NCBI GenBank assembly: GCA_014799485.1
Contig: JAAVHY010000055.1
Coordinates: 1-28,476, forward strand
Length of the DNA stretch: 28,476 nt
Source of the DNA: Clostridiales bacterium
Lineage (GTDB): Bacteria > Bacillota_A > Clostridia > Oscillospirales > Oscillospiraceae
Reading direction: 5' to 3'
Below, in pieces: positions 1-7,858 of this stretch (position 1 is the first letter of the stretch; every line of letters begins with the position of its first letter). Made by a program: the position numbers and the translations under genes. The notes under the pieces were generated by a model. That model was given only the letters and a program-made list of their open reading frames with translations, was not told where the DNA came from and searched no databases.

Positions 1-81
1 AGTGAGCTCCTTCGCCTTGATCACGCCGCTCTGGGCTGCGACCACAGCTTTGTCCTTCAGGCTCTCAAAATCAATGCTCAT
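1..81 (-). CDS. N-terminal fragment of an unrecognised small protein (partial)
   Basis: Only the first 27 codons are present; the gene continues past the left edge. The start ATG (complement of 79-81) follows a strong ribosome binding site (AGGAGG, then a 7-base spacer), and a good vegetative promoter lies about 105 bases upstream, so the start is well supported. The peptide begins MSIDFESLKDKAVVAAQSGV and looks like a charged amphipathic helix, with no signal peptide or membrane segment. I do not recognise the family and assign no function. Confidence 0.7.
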   Translation of the reverse strand, partial: MSIDFESLKDKAVVAAQSGVIKAKELT

Positions 82-185
82 GGGAATTACCTCCTGATCA
101 AAATGTGTGGGCCGCCGCCCAGCGGCGCGGTTTCCCTCCGCCTCATATGGAAGCGCTTTCCCGGCGCCTCCGATCCACTGGCCCT

Positions 186-214
186 ATTTTATGCCCTCCC
201 GGGAAAAATTGCAA
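186..214 (-). promoter_or_regulatory. Sigma-A-type promoter for the gene at the left edge
   Basis: Read on the minus strand, a -35 box TTGCAA (209-214) and a -10 box TAAAAT (186-191) are separated by exactly 17 bases. The leader to the start codon at 81 would be about 95 bases. It lies in the 171-base gap after the glycosyltransferase gene and gives the left-edge gene its own transcription start. Confidence 0.6.
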
Positions 215-252
215 GGGGGTTTCCCCATTGTTTAGAAAGGTTTAATACTTTG

Positions 253-1245
253 TCAAAAAGCTGACCGGTCTTCCCCTCCGCGGTCCTCCCCGTTTTCCCC
301 GTCCAGCACCTCCCGGATAAGGAAGCGGGGCCTGCCCTTGCTCTCCAGGTACAGCTTGCCCAAATACTCGCCGATGACCCCCAGGGACAGCAGGATCAGC
401 CCGCCGATGAACCACACCGAACAGGCCAGACTGGCCCAGCCGGCGACGGTGTTCCCCGCGGCCCAGCGCGCCACGTTGTAAACGATCATGACCACCGACA
501 CAAAAAACACCAGGAAGCCCAAGTTGGTGATCATCCGCAGGGGCTTGACAGACAGGGACGTGACCCCCTCCAGGGCAAAGGCCACCATCTTTTTCAGCGG
601 GTACTTGCTCTCCCCGGCGAACCGCTCCCCCCGCTCGTACTCCACCGTGTCGGTGGGGTAGCCGATCATGGGCACGATGCCCCGCAGGAACAGGTTGACC
701 TCCTTGAACTGGGCCAGCCCCTCCAGCGCCCGCCGGGACATGAGCCGGTAGTCGGCGTGGTTGAACACCGTCTCCGCCCCCAGCACGTCCATCAGGCGGT
801 AGAACGCCTCGGCGCTGGTGCGCTTGAAAAAGGTGTCCGTCTTCCGGGAGGAGCGCACCCCGTACACGATGTCCGCCCCCGCCAGGTATTTGTCCACCAT
901 GGCGTCCGCCGCGTCTATGTCGTCCTGGAGGTCGGCGTCCATGGAGATGACCATGTCCGCCCTGTCTTTGGCGGTCATCAGCCCCGCCAGCAGGGCGTTC
1001 TGGTGGCCCCGGTTCCGGGACAGGTCCACCCCGCACAGCAAATGGTTCTCCCGGTGCAGGCGGCCGATGACCTCCCAGGTCTTGTCCTTGGAGCCGTCGT
1101 TGACAAACAGCACCCGGCTCTGAGGGCTGACCTTCCCCGCTTGCATGAGCGCGCGGAGCTTGTCCCCCAGCCGCCGGGCGGTCTCAGGGAGGACCTCCTC
1201 CTCGTTGTAGCAGGGGACCACGATGTACAGGGTATTGCCGCGCAT
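253..1245 (-). CDS. Family 2 glycosyltransferase, membrane-anchored (GtrB/YkcC/dolichol-phosphate-mannose-synthase-like)
   Basis: This 330-residue protein probably transfers a sugar from a nucleotide-sugar to a lipid (undecaprenyl-phosphate type) carrier at the cytoplasmic membrane, feeding cell-surface glycan modification. The GT-A fold start is seen as IVVPCYNEEEVLPET (residues 8-22), and the metal-binding DxD motif is D103-A-D105 within MDADLQDD. Two hydrophobic segments near residues 241-262 and 270-292 are followed by a basic tail, the usual GtrB/YkcC arrangement. The chosen ATG at 1245 has GGAGG eight bases upstream; a longer in-frame reading would run into the glycosylase gene and past a good promoter. 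It stands alone behind its own promoter, 83 bases after the glycosylase gene. Family assignment is firm; sugar and acceptor cannot be told from sequence. Confidence 0.9.
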   Translation of the reverse strand: MRGNTLYIVVPCYNEEEVLPETARRLGDKLRALMQAGKVSPQSRVLFVNDGSKDKTWEVIGRLHRENHLLCGVDLSRNRGHQNALLAGLMTAKDRADMVISMDADLQDDIDAADAMVDKYLAGADIVYGVRSSRKTDTFFKRTSAEAFYRLMDVLGAETVFNHADYRLMSRRALEGLAQFKEVNLFLRGIVPMIGYPTDTVEYERGERFAGESKYPLKKMVAFALEGVTSLSVKPLRMITNLGFLVFFVSVVMIVYNVARWAAGNTVAGWASLACSVWFIGGLILLSLGVIGEYLGKLYLESKGRPRFLIREVLDGENGEDRGGEDRSAF

Positions 1246-1288
1246 GGCATTGACCTCCCAAGGGACTTTTTGGCTGCATTTCCAATCC

Positions 1289-1317
1289 ATATTACCAGAA
1301 CGGCCCCGCCCCGTCAA
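1289..1317 (-). promoter_or_regulatory. Sigma-A-type promoter of the glycosyltransferase gene
   Basis: On the minus strand TTGACG (1312-1317) and TAATAT (1289-1294) are separated by 17 bases, in the gap between the DNA glycosylase and glycosyltransferase genes. This suggests independent transcription rather than a two-gene operon. Confidence 0.6.
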
Positions 1318-1328
1318 GCCGCCCCTCT

Positions 1329-1940
1329 TTACACATAGAACCGCCAGGGGAAGTCCACGGCCTCCTCGGCGTAGTCGATGCCGATCCGCTTGCCCACCTG
1401 GATGTCCAGAGGCCCTGAATCCTCCGCCGGGACGGGCAGGCCCAGCTCTGCCAGGCTTTCGCACAGGAACAGCTCTTCCGACCCGTGGGGCAGGGCGTTG
1501 AGCCGCCGGTCGATGTTCATCCCGGCGCACACCTTGCCCGGCCCGTTGAGGAAGTTCTTTTTCTGGTACGCGGTCATATCGGCACACTTGCAATGGAACC
1601 GGTTTTCTGCTATGATATCCTGGTTATACCGCGGGGCCAGCCCCCGGATCAGCACCGCCGCCGGCTCCCCCTCGGGCTCGGTGACGAAGTTGAGGCAGCA
1701 GTGCATTCCGTAAATGAGGTAGACATAGGCCGTCCCCGGCGGGGCGAAGAGGGTCTTTGTCCGCTCCGTTTTCCGATAGCCGTAGGCGTGGCAGGCCTTG
1801 TCCATCCGCCCCACATAGGCCTCGGTCTCGGTGATCCGGGCGGCTAAGGCGATCCCGTCATAGCGGCGCACCAGGTATTTGCCCACCAGTGCCCGGGCCG
1901 TCTCCACCGTGTCCCGGTCGAAAAACTCCTGCGGAAGCAT
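1329..1940 (-). CDS. DNA-3-methyladenine glycosylase (Mpg/AAG family)
   Basis: A base-excision repair enzyme that removes 3-methyladenine and other alkylated or deaminated purines. The 203-residue length is typical of bacterial AAG-family proteins. Hallmarks are ITETEAYVG (about residues 36-44, where E40 aligns with the catalytic glutamate of human AAG), then ACHAYGYRKTERTKTLF, then GTAYVYLIYGMHCCLN, which carries the aromatic residues lining the nucleotide-flipping pocket, and NGPGK later. The ATG at 1940 begins MLPQEFFDRDT as in the family and follows GGGGCGGG. An upstream extension of the frame to 2264 reads across the divergent transporter gene and is not real. It is divergent from that transporter; I see no functional link. 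Confidence 0.93.
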   Translation of the reverse strand: MLPQEFFDRDTVETARALVGKYLVRRYDGIALAARITETEAYVGRMDKACHAYGYRKTERTKTLFAPPGTAYVYLIYGMHCCLNFVTEPEGEPAAVLIRGLAPRYNQDIIAENRFHCKCADMTAYQKKNFLNGPGKVCAGMNIDRRLNALPHGSEELFLCESLAELGLPVPAEDSGPLDIQVGKRIGIDYAEEAVDFPWRFYV

Positions 1941-1959
1941 TTTACCCGCCCCTTTCCAA

Positions 1960-1975
1960 GCCGCCGTCCGGCGGC
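1960..1975 (-). repeat. Short GC-rich inverted repeat in the glycosylase leader
   Basis: GCCGCC (1960-1965) and GGCGGC (1970-1975) are perfect complements with a 4-base loop. If the nearby -10 box is used, the hairpin would sit at or near the 5' end of the glycosylase mRNA. A role in mRNA stability is possible but not shown. Confidence 0.35.
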
Positions 1976-1984
1976 CCCTTCCAT

Positions 1985-2013
1985 AGTATACCACCCCATT
2001 GGATTTTTGAAAA
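1985..2013 (-). promoter_or_regulatory. Probable promoter of the DNA glycosylase gene
   Basis: Minus-strand -10 box TATACT (1985-1990) with a weak -35 TTTTCA (2008-2013) at 17 bases. The -10 match is good and the -35 is poor. I found no convincing promoter for the divergent transporter in the same gap. Confidence 0.4.
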
Positions 2014-2031
2014 CCCGGAGTTGAACTTCTT

Positions 2032-2919
2032 ATGAGTGAAAACGCTCTGAAAAAACTGGCCAAGCCCATGATCGTCGCGGCCACCATCATCTGGGGCACC
2101 ACCTTCTTCATCATGAAGGACGCCCTGGACCATGTGGACACCATGTTCCTGCTGGCCTTCCGCTTCACCCTGGCGGCGGTCATCCTGGCGCTGGTATTCT
2201 GGAAGCGCTGGAAGGCCGCGGACCTGCGCTGCATATGGCAGGGCGGGGTGCTGGGCCTGTTCATGTTCGCCGCCTACACGGTGCAGACCTACGGCCTGAT
2301 GGGCACCACCCCGGGAAAGAACGCCTTTTTCACCGCCGTGTACTGCGTCATCGTCCCCTTCCTCTACTGGGCGGTGGACCGGCTGCGGCCCAGCCGCTGG
2401 AACGTGCTGGCCGCGCTGCTCTGCGTGGCGGGCATCGGTTTTGTGTCCTGGGACGGCGGGGTGGCCCTCACCGGGGGCGACCTGCTCACCCTGTGCTCCG
2501 GCTTTTTGTATGCCTGCCACATCGTGGCGGTGTCCAAGTTCTCCCAGGAGCGGGACGTGTTCCTGCTCACCGTCATCCAGTTTGCCGTCATGGCCGCGTG
2601 CAGCTGGGTGGGGGTGACGCTTACCGGCGGCTTCCCCGCGGACGGCCTGCCCGCCCAGGCGTGGTGGGTGCTGGTCTATTTGGCCATCGCGGCCACCAGC
2701 CTCGGCCTGCTGTTCCAGAACGTGGGGCAGAAATACACCGACCCCTCCTCCGCCGCCCTGCTGCTGGCGCTGGAGGCCCCCTTCGGCGTGGCCTTCTCGG
2801 TGCTGTTCGGTTCGGAAACCCCCTCCCCGCTGATGTACCTGGGCTTCTTCCTCATCTTCACCGCCGTGGTGTGCTCCGAGACCCAGTTCAAATTCCTGCG
2901 CAAACCTGTAAAAGCGTAA
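2032..2919 (+). CDS. EamA/DMT-superfamily transporter
   Basis: A 295-residue polytopic membrane protein built from two EamA repeats, about ten hydrophobic segments in all. The first repeat opens with AATIIWGTTFFIMKDAL and AFRFTLAAVIL, and the second contains AIAATSLGLLFQNVGQKYT and ALLLALEAPFGVAFSVLFG. Family members export metabolites such as amino acids or nucleotide precursors, or take up small solutes; the substrate here cannot be predicted. The start ATG at 2032 has GGAG about eleven bases upstream and gives a normal cytoplasmic N-terminus. It is monocistronic and converges on the hydrolase gene, with a bidirectional terminator between them. Confidence 0.92.
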   Translation: MSENALKKLAKPMIVAATIIWGTTFFIMKDALDHVDTMFLLAFRFTLAAVILALVFWKRWKAADLRCIWQGGVLGLFMFAAYTVQTYGLMGTTPGKNAFFTAVYCVIVPFLYWAVDRLRPSRWNVLAALLCVAGIGFVSWDGGVALTGGDLLTLCSGFLYACHIVAVSKFSQERDVFLLTVIQFAVMAACSWVGVTLTGGFPADGLPAQAWWVLVYLAIAATSLGLLFQNVGQKYTDPSSAALLLALEAPFGVAFSVLFGSETPSPLMYLGFFLIFTAVVCSETQFKFLRKPVKA

Positions 2920-2921
2920 AA

Positions 2922-2946
2922 AAGTACCGGGCACTGCCCGGTACTT
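2922..2946. terminator. Bidirectional rho-independent terminator between transporter and hydrolase genes
   Basis: An 11-bp perfect stem (2922-2932 with 2936-2946) with a 3-base loop lies between two convergent stop codons. On the minus strand the stem runs into a stretch of T, so it best serves the hydrolase gene; on the plus strand it is followed by a weaker pyrimidine-rich TCTCCTT. Confidence 0.8.
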
Positions 2947-2950
2947 CTCC

Positions 2951-3865
2951 TTAAATATGCTTTTCCAGCCACGCCAGCACGTCGGCGTACACCTCGCCCT
3001 TGTTGATCTCGTTGTGCATCTCGTGCCGCCCGCCGGGGTAGAGCTTCATGGTCAGGTCGGCGGTGCCGTGATCCTTGAAGAAGCCGTATACCTTCTTCAC
3101 GCCCTCGCCGTTGGCCCCCACCGGGTCCCGGTCGCCGGAGAAGAGGTACACCGGCGTAGATGGATCCATCTGGGACAGGGCTTCCTCGCTGGAGATATAC
3201 TGCAGACCGCCCATCATGTCCCGGACCAGCCCGGCTGTGGGCTGGAAGGTGCAGAAGGGGTCTTTGAGGTAGGCGTCCACCACCGCCTCGTCCCGGCAGA
3301 TCCAGTCCGCCGTGGTGCGGTTGGGCGCGAACTGCTTGTTGTAGGACCCCAGGGACAGGGGGCTCACCGTCTCCGGCCCGCGCAGGGCGCAGACAACGGA
3401 CGACACCGCCTTGCCCGCCGCCACTATGGCGGGCTTCTCCTGGCCGGTGCCGGACAGGATGCAGCCGTCCACCGTGCCGGGGTAGGCGCACAGGTACGTC
3501 CGGGACAGGAAGGAGCCCATGGAGTGGCCCATCAGGAAATAGGGCACATCGGGGTACTTCTCCCCCATGAGGACCCGCAGCTGGCGCACGTCCGCCGTCA
3601 CCAGCGTCCAGCCGTCCTTTTTGCCGAAGTAGCCGTATTTGCCGTCGTCCACCGTCCTGCCGTGGCCCAGATGGTCCTCGCCGCACACCACAAAGCCATG
3701 GTCCGCCAGATACCGCGCGAAGTGGTCGTACCGTCCCATGTAGTCCGCCACGCCGTGGACGATCTGCACCACCGCCCGGGGCTCGCCCTCAGGCGTCCAC
3801 AGGCTCACATGGCTCTTGTGCGCCCCGTCCTTGGAGGGAAACGTAAATTCTGTAAACTCCGTCAT
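2951..3865 (-). CDS. Alpha/beta hydrolase, monoacylglycerol-lipase/serine-aminopeptidase S33 type (Hydrolase_4)
   Basis: A 304-residue cytoplasmic serine hydrolase, probably acting on esters such as monoacylglycerols or lysophospholipids. The oxyanion region VHGVADYMGRYDHFARYL is typical of the lysophospholipase/monoglyceride lipase subfamily. The nucleophile elbow is GHSMGS with S115, the acid is most likely D247 in SGDRDPVG, and the base is H281 in GGRHEMHNE, so the triad is complete. No signal peptide is seen. The ATG at 3865 has GGGGTGAA upstream and a well-spaced promoter. It is divergent from the SLH-protease operon and shares its short intergenic region. The exact substrate is unknown. 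Confidence 0.92.
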   Translation of the reverse strand: MTEFTEFTFPSKDGAHKSHVSLWTPEGEPRAVVQIVHGVADYMGRYDHFARYLADHGFVVCGEDHLGHGRTVDDGKYGYFGKKDGWTLVTADVRQLRVLMGEKYPDVPYFLMGHSMGSFLSRTYLCAYPGTVDGCILSGTGQEKPAIVAAGKAVSSVVCALRGPETVSPLSLGSYNKQFAPNRTTADWICRDEAVVDAYLKDPFCTFQPTAGLVRDMMGGLQYISSEEALSQMDPSTPVYLFSGDRDPVGANGEGVKKVYGFFKDHGTADLTMKLYPGGRHEMHNEINKGEVYADVLAWLEKHI

Positions 3866-3886
3866 AATTTGTTCACCCCAGCTATG

Positions 3887-3914
3887 TTGTTTTATGGTAT
3901 CATTAGTTTAATAT
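3887..3914 (+). promoter_or_regulatory. Possible promoter of the S41 protease-queH-rlmD operon
   Basis: Plus-strand TTGTTT (3887-3892) and TAATAT (3909-3914) with a 16-base spacer, about 57 bases before the start codon at 3971. An overlapping TATACT (3912-3917) is an alternative -10. It overlaps the minus-strand hydrolase promoter, so the two may compete. Confidence 0.45.
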
Positions 3915-3933
3915 ACTCTGCCCCATTTGTCAA
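3905..3933 (-). promoter_or_regulatory. Promoter of the alpha/beta hydrolase gene
   Basis: Minus-strand consensus -35 TTGACA (3928-3933) and -10 TAAACT (3905-3910) at 17 bases, about 40 bases upstream of the hydrolase start codon. It overlaps the opposing plus-strand promoter. Confidence 0.55.
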
Positions 3934-3970
3934 TTTACAAAACACCCCCGCTGAACAAAGGAGAACCGCC

Positions 3971-5857
3971 ATGAAAAAGTATTTATCCCGTCTGCTGTCC
4001 GCCCTGCTGGCACTGGTCCTGCTCATCGCCCCCGCTTCCGCCCTTACGGTGGACCAGGCGCTGGAGCTGCTGGAGGACTACTACTATTATGACATCCCCG
4101 ATGCCGCCTATGAGGCGGACAGCCTGGACCAGCTGTTCCAGATCTTGGGCGACCCGTACACCGGCTACATGTCCCAGGAACAGTACCAGGCCTTCTTTGA
4201 CGCGGTGGAGGACACCGTGGACATGGTGGGCATCGGCGTGTCCATCCAGTTCACCGACGAGGGCATCCTCATCCTCTACCCGCTGGAGGGCGGCAGCGCC
4301 CTGGAGGCGGGACTGCGGGCCGGCGACCTCATCGTGGCCGTGGACGGCGTGTCCTGCGTCCCCGCCGGCCAGGCCCACCAGGAGCTGATGCTGGGCCGGG
4401 AGGGCACCCGGGTCACCGTCACCGTCCTGCGGGACGGCGAGACCCGGGACTATACCCTCACCCGCCGGGCCATTTACATCCCCAACACCCGGATCTCCCT
4501 GCTGGACGGCGGCGTGGGCTATGTGCAGTGCGACAGCTTCGGCCTGGACACCGGCGAGCTCTTTGCCCAGGGGATTCAAACCTATGACAGCCAGGTGGAC
4601 TGCTGGATCCTCGACCTGCGCGGAAACACGGGCGGCTATGTGGACGCCGCCGCCGATGTGCTGGCCGCGCTGGGCGGACGGGGGCAGTACATCTATTTTG
4701 TGACCAAGGACGGGGAAACCGCCGCCTACGCCCGCGACGGCCGGGCCCTCACCGGCAAGCCGCTGATCCTGCTGGTGGACGGCTCCAGCGCCAGCGCCTC
4801 CGAGGCCGTGGCCGCCAGCGTGCGGGACATGGGCCGGGGCGTTATTATCGGCAGCCGTACCTTTGGCAAGGGCGTGGGCCAGAACGTCCTGGACGAGGAG
4901 ACCACCCCCGAATACTTTGACGGCGATGCCCTCAAGCTCACCACCGGCCGGTTCTACTCCTTCGGGGGCAATTCCACCCATTACACCGGCGTCATCCCCA
5001 CCCTGCTGGTGGACGACGCAGACGCCGGTGCGGTGGCCGACGCGCTGAGCGGCGGCAGCCCCGACGCCTCCAACCTGTGTGTCCAGCTCGGCGCCCGCAC
5101 CTTCTATGTAGACCCCGACGCCAGCCCGGCCGCCCTGACCGCCCTGCTGGAAGCCCTCCCACCCCAGACTCCGCTGTTTTACCGAAACTACGCCTTTGAC
5201 GCCGTCACGCCGGCCCAGGCGGCGGACAAGCTGGGGGTGGATTTCCACAGCCGCTGGTTCAACGACGTCTCGGACAGCCGCTACGCCGGCGCCATCAACG
5301 CCCTGGGCACCTACCGCCTGCTGAGCGGCACCGGCGGCGGCCGGTTCTCCCCCAAGGAACAGCTCACCCGTGCCCAGCTGTGCGTCATGCTGGCCCGGGT
5401 CCTCAATGTGGCCTCCGACGGCCCCAGCCGCTTCAGCGACGTGTCCCAGAACTCGTGGTACGGGCCGTCCGTCAACGCCATGGCGGAGCTGGGCCTGGTG
5501 ACCGGCGTGGGAGGCGGCCGGTTTGACCCTGACAGCCCCGTCACCCAGGAGCAGTTCCTCACCATCCTGGGCCGGGCCGCCCGCTATCTCAACTTCGCCC
5601 TGGACGCCTACGGCGAGGCCGTGGACGATCTCGCCGACGATCTGCCCCTGACGATGTACCTTGCCCTGTCCCCCTACGCAAGCTGGGCAAAAAGCGACAT
5701 AGCCGTGCTGACCTGGGGCCTGGAGGACGCGCTGGGCGGCTACGGGGATCTGCTTTATACCTCCCTGCGGAATATCACCCCCTCCGCCCCCATCCTCCGT
5801 GAAGAGGCCGCCGCCGGCATTTACGCCCTGCTGTCCGGCCTGGAGATCCTGCCATGA
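3971..5857 (+). CDS. Secreted S41 (C-terminal processing) protease with PDZ and SLH domains
   Basis: A 628-residue exported serine protease probably anchored to the cell wall. Residues 1-24 form a signal peptide (basic start, leucine-rich core, cleavage after ASA). A PDZ domain covers about 85-165 (GSALEAGLRAGDLIVAVDG). The peptidase core holds DLRGNTGGYVDAA and the SASASE motif, giving nucleophile S275 and general base K300 in TFGKG, with the 25-residue spacing known from E. coli Tsp. After it, two clear SLH domains (about 429-480 and 493-545) and a degenerate third (about 560-628) should bind secondary cell-wall polymer. The ATG at 3971 follows AAAGGAG. A much longer open frame upstream, across the hydrolase gene, is spurious. 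Its stop overlaps the queH start (ATGA). The substrate is unknown. Confidence 0.92.
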   Translation: MKKYLSRLLSALLALVLLIAPASALTVDQALELLEDYYYYDIPDAAYEADSLDQLFQILGDPYTGYMSQEQYQAFFDAVEDTVDMVGIGVSIQFTDEGILILYPLEGGSALEAGLRAGDLIVAVDGVSCVPAGQAHQELMLGREGTRVTVTVLRDGETRDYTLTRRAIYIPNTRISLLDGGVGYVQCDSFGLDTGELFAQGIQTYDSQVDCWILDLRGNTGGYVDAAADVLAALGGRGQYIYFVTKDGETAAYARDGRALTGKPLILLVDGSSASASEAVAASVRDMGRGVIIGSRTFGKGVGQNVLDEETTPEYFDGDALKLTTGRFYSFGGNSTHYTGVIPTLLVDDADAGAVADALSGGSPDASNLCVQLGARTFYVDPDASPAALTALLEALPPQTPLFYRNYAFDAVTPAQAADKLGVDFHSRWFNDVSDSRYAGAINALGTYRLLSGTGGGRFSPKEQLTRAQLCVMLARVLNVASDGPSRFSDVSQNSWYGPSVNAMAELGLVTGVGGGRFDPDSPVTQEQFLTILGRAARYLNFALDAYGEAVDDLADDLPLTMYLALSPYASWAKSDIAVLTWGLEDALGGYGDLLYTSLRNITPSAPILREEAAAGIYALLSGLEILP

Positions 5858-6441
5858 GCCTGCTGCTGCACATCTGCTGCGCCCCCTGCTCCGTAGCCTG
5901 CGTCAAAACGCTGCGGGAGGAGGGGACGGAGCCCACCGGCTTCTGGTACAACCCCAACATCCACCCCTTCCAGGAGTACAAGGCCCGCCGGGACACCCTG
6001 CGGCAGTACGCCCTTGACATCGGCCTGGAGCTCCGGGAGGAGGACTTCTACGGCCTGCGGCAGTTCACCGCCGCCGTGGCCCAGGACAGCGACCACCGCT
6101 GCGGATACTGCTATACCTGCCGGATGGAACGCACCGCCCGGTACGCCGCCGAAAACGGGTTTGAGCGGTTTTCCACCACCCTGCTGGTGTCCCCCTACCA
6201 AGACCGGGAGCTGATTTGCGCCACCGGGGCGCGGATGGGGGAGAAATACGGCGTGGAGTTCGTCCCCTATGACTTCCGGCCCCGGTTCCAGGAGGGCCAG
6301 GAGGAGGCCCGGGCGCTGGGGCTCTATATGCAGAAATACTGCGGCTGCGTGTACAGCGAGGAGGACCGCTTCTCCAACCGCCGGAAAAAAGAGCTCCATA
6401 AGCTCCACAAAGCGGAGGGAAGGGGCCAATGTCAATGTTGA
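5854..6441 (+). CDS. queH: Epoxyqueuosine reductase QueH (DUF208)
   Basis: A 195-residue enzyme for the last step of queuosine biosynthesis, reducing epoxyqueuosine to queuosine in tRNA; it is the non-homologous alternative to QueG. Diagnostic cysteines are present: C8-C9 and C12 in HICCAPCS, C83/C86/C89 in CGYCYTC, and C163/C165 in YCGCVYSEEDR, which in the family hold an Fe-S cluster and a neighbouring metal. Length is normal for the family. The start overlaps the stop of the SLH protease by four bases (ATGA), implying translational coupling, and the end overlaps the next gene by 13 bases. Sharing a transcript with an rRNA methyltransferase makes an RNA-modification pair; the coupling to a surface protease is unexplained. 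Confidence 0.95.
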   Translation: MSLLLHICCAPCSVACVKTLREEGTEPTGFWYNPNIHPFQEYKARRDTLRQYALDIGLELREEDFYGLRQFTAAVAQDSDHRCGYCYTCRMERTARYAAENGFERFSTTLLVSPYQDRELICATGARMGEKYGVEFVPYDFRPRFQEGQEEARALGLYMQKYCGCVYSEEDRFSNRRKKELHKLHKAEGRGQCQC

Positions 6442-7781
6442 AGGAAGGCCAGATCTTCCCCGCCGTCATCGAGGGGTACGCCAGCGGCGGCGAAGGGGTG
6501 GCCCGCATCGACGGCGTGGCGGTGTTCGTCAAGGGCGCGCTCCGGGGGGAGCGGGTGGACGTGTTCATCGAGCACGTGGGCCACAGCGCCGCCTGGGGAC
6601 GGGTGGAGCGGCTGCTGGAGCCGTCCCCGGCCCGGATCGAGCCGGACTGCCCCTATTACGGGAACTGCGGCGGCTGCCAGTTCCGGCACATGGCTTACGC
6701 GGAAGAGCTGGAAGCCAAACGGCAGCGGGTGGAGGACGCCCTGCGCCGCATCGGCGGGGTGGACATCCAGGTTCCTGTAATACACGGGGCGGAGAATACT
6801 GCCCGTTATCGAAATAAGGTGCAGTTCCCAGTAGCAAACGGGGCCATCGGATACTATGCGGGCCGCACCCACCGGGTGGTAGATATCCAGGACTGCCTGC
6901 TCCAGCCGGAGGCGGACACGGCCTGCCGCGCCGCGGTGAAGGGCTGGATGGAGCGTTTCCACGTCCCCGCCTACCATGAACAGACTGGGAAAGGGCTGGT
7001 GCGGCACCTGTTCCTGCGCACCAACGCCAACCGCGAGGTGCTGTGCTGCGTCGTGGCCAACGGGAGAAACCTTCCCCATAAGGAGGAACTGGTGGACGCC
7101 CTGCGCTCCGCCGCGCCCACCCTGGCAGGGGTGGCGCTGTCCGTCAACACCCGGAAAACCAACGTGATTTTGGGGAACGAGTACCACACCCTCTGGGGCC
7201 GGGACTGGCTGGAAGAGACGCTGTGCGGCCACGCCTTCCGGCTGTCTGTTCCCTCCTTTTTCCAGGTGAACCGGGCCCAGACCGAGGTACTCTACCGCCG
7301 CGCCCTGGAATTTGCCGCCCTGACAGGTACGGAAACCGTGGTGGAGCTGTACTGCGGCATCGGGACCATCAGCCTGACCCTGGGGCCCCAGGCGAAACAG
7401 GTCATCGGCGTAGAGGTGGTGCCCCAGGCGGTGGCAGACGCAAAAGAAAACGCCCGCCGGAACGGTCTGGCGGGCAAGACCCGGTTTGAGTGCGGCGATG
7501 CTGCCGACCTGGCCGCCCGGCTTGAGGCCGAGGGCGTCCACCCCGACGTGGTGGTGGTGGACCCGCCCCGGAAGGGCCTGGCCCCCGAGGTGGTGGACAC
7601 CATCGCGCGGATGGACCCGGACCGGGTGGTGTACGTCTCCTGCGACCCGGCCACCCTGGCCCGGGACGTGAAGCGGTTCGGGGCGCTGGGCTACGGGCCA
7701 ATCAAGGCCGAGGCGGTGGATTTGTTCCCGAGGACGGCGCATGTGGAGACTATCGTATTGCTGCAAAGAGAAACCTCGTAG
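6429..7781 (+). CDS. rlmD: 23S rRNA (uracil-C5)-methyltransferase, RlmD/RlmCD family
   Basis: A 450-residue SAM-dependent enzyme that makes 5-methyluridine in 23S rRNA (U1939 and/or U747 in E. coli numbering; Firmicute members often do both). An N-terminal TRAM RNA-binding domain covers about residues 4-62. The Fe-S cluster ligands are C74, C80 and C83 (CPYYGNCGGC) plus C156. The SAM motif is VVELYCGIGTISLTL; VVVDPPRKGL follows, and the nucleophile is C405 in YVSCDPATLARD. The catalytic glutamate is E440 in the terminal HVETIVLLQR. GGAGGGAAGGGG precedes the ATG at 6429; an in-frame ATG at 6435 is an alternative. It is the last gene of the operon and is followed by a strong terminator. Confidence 0.95.
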   Translation: MSMLKEGQIFPAVIEGYASGGEGVARIDGVAVFVKGALRGERVDVFIEHVGHSAAWGRVERLLEPSPARIEPDCPYYGNCGGCQFRHMAYAEELEAKRQRVEDALRRIGGVDIQVPVIHGAENTARYRNKVQFPVANGAIGYYAGRTHRVVDIQDCLLQPEADTACRAAVKGWMERFHVPAYHEQTGKGLVRHLFLRTNANREVLCCVVANGRNLPHKEELVDALRSAAPTLAGVALSVNTRKTNVILGNEYHTLWGRDWLEETLCGHAFRLSVPSFFQVNRAQTEVLYRRALEFAALTGTETVVELYCGIGTISLTLGPQAKQVIGVEVVPQAVADAKENARRNGLAGKTRFECGDAADLAARLEAEGVHPDVVVVDPPRKGLAPEVVDTIARMDPDRVVYVSCDPATLARDVKRFGALGYGPIKAEAVDLFPRTAHVETIVLLQRETS

Positions 7782-7804
7782 ATATCTGCTTTTCAAAAAA
7801 CAAC

Positions 7805-7847
7805 AACCGGCCCTATGATCCTCTTCGCAGGGATCATAGGGCCGGTT
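7805..7847. terminator. Bidirectional terminator between the rlmD and dnaJ operons
   Basis: A perfect 17-bp stem (7805-7821 with 7831-7847) with a 9-base loop lies between two convergent stop codons (7781 and 7859). A short T run follows on the plus strand; on the minus strand the stem leads into a T-rich stretch complementary to 7795-7804. It ends both the rlmD transcript and the chaperone operon. Confidence 0.88.
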
Positions 7848-7858
7848 TTCAACGGCGT

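Noticed and set aside
113..127. Small GC hairpin in the leader of the left-edge gene
   Set aside because: Six pairs around a 3-base loop are expected often by chance in such GC-rich sequence, and nothing else suggests a regulatory leader.
215..252. Short GGGG-AAA-CCCC hairpin after the glycosyltransferase stop as a terminator
   Set aside because: The stem is only about four pairs, the T run is separated from it, and it abuts the promoter of the next gene. Too weak to annotate.
2957..3970. In-frame upstream extension of the S41 protease across the hydrolase gene
   Set aside because: The signal peptide and ribosome binding site at 3971 mark the true start; the extension is antisense to a complete alpha/beta hydrolase.
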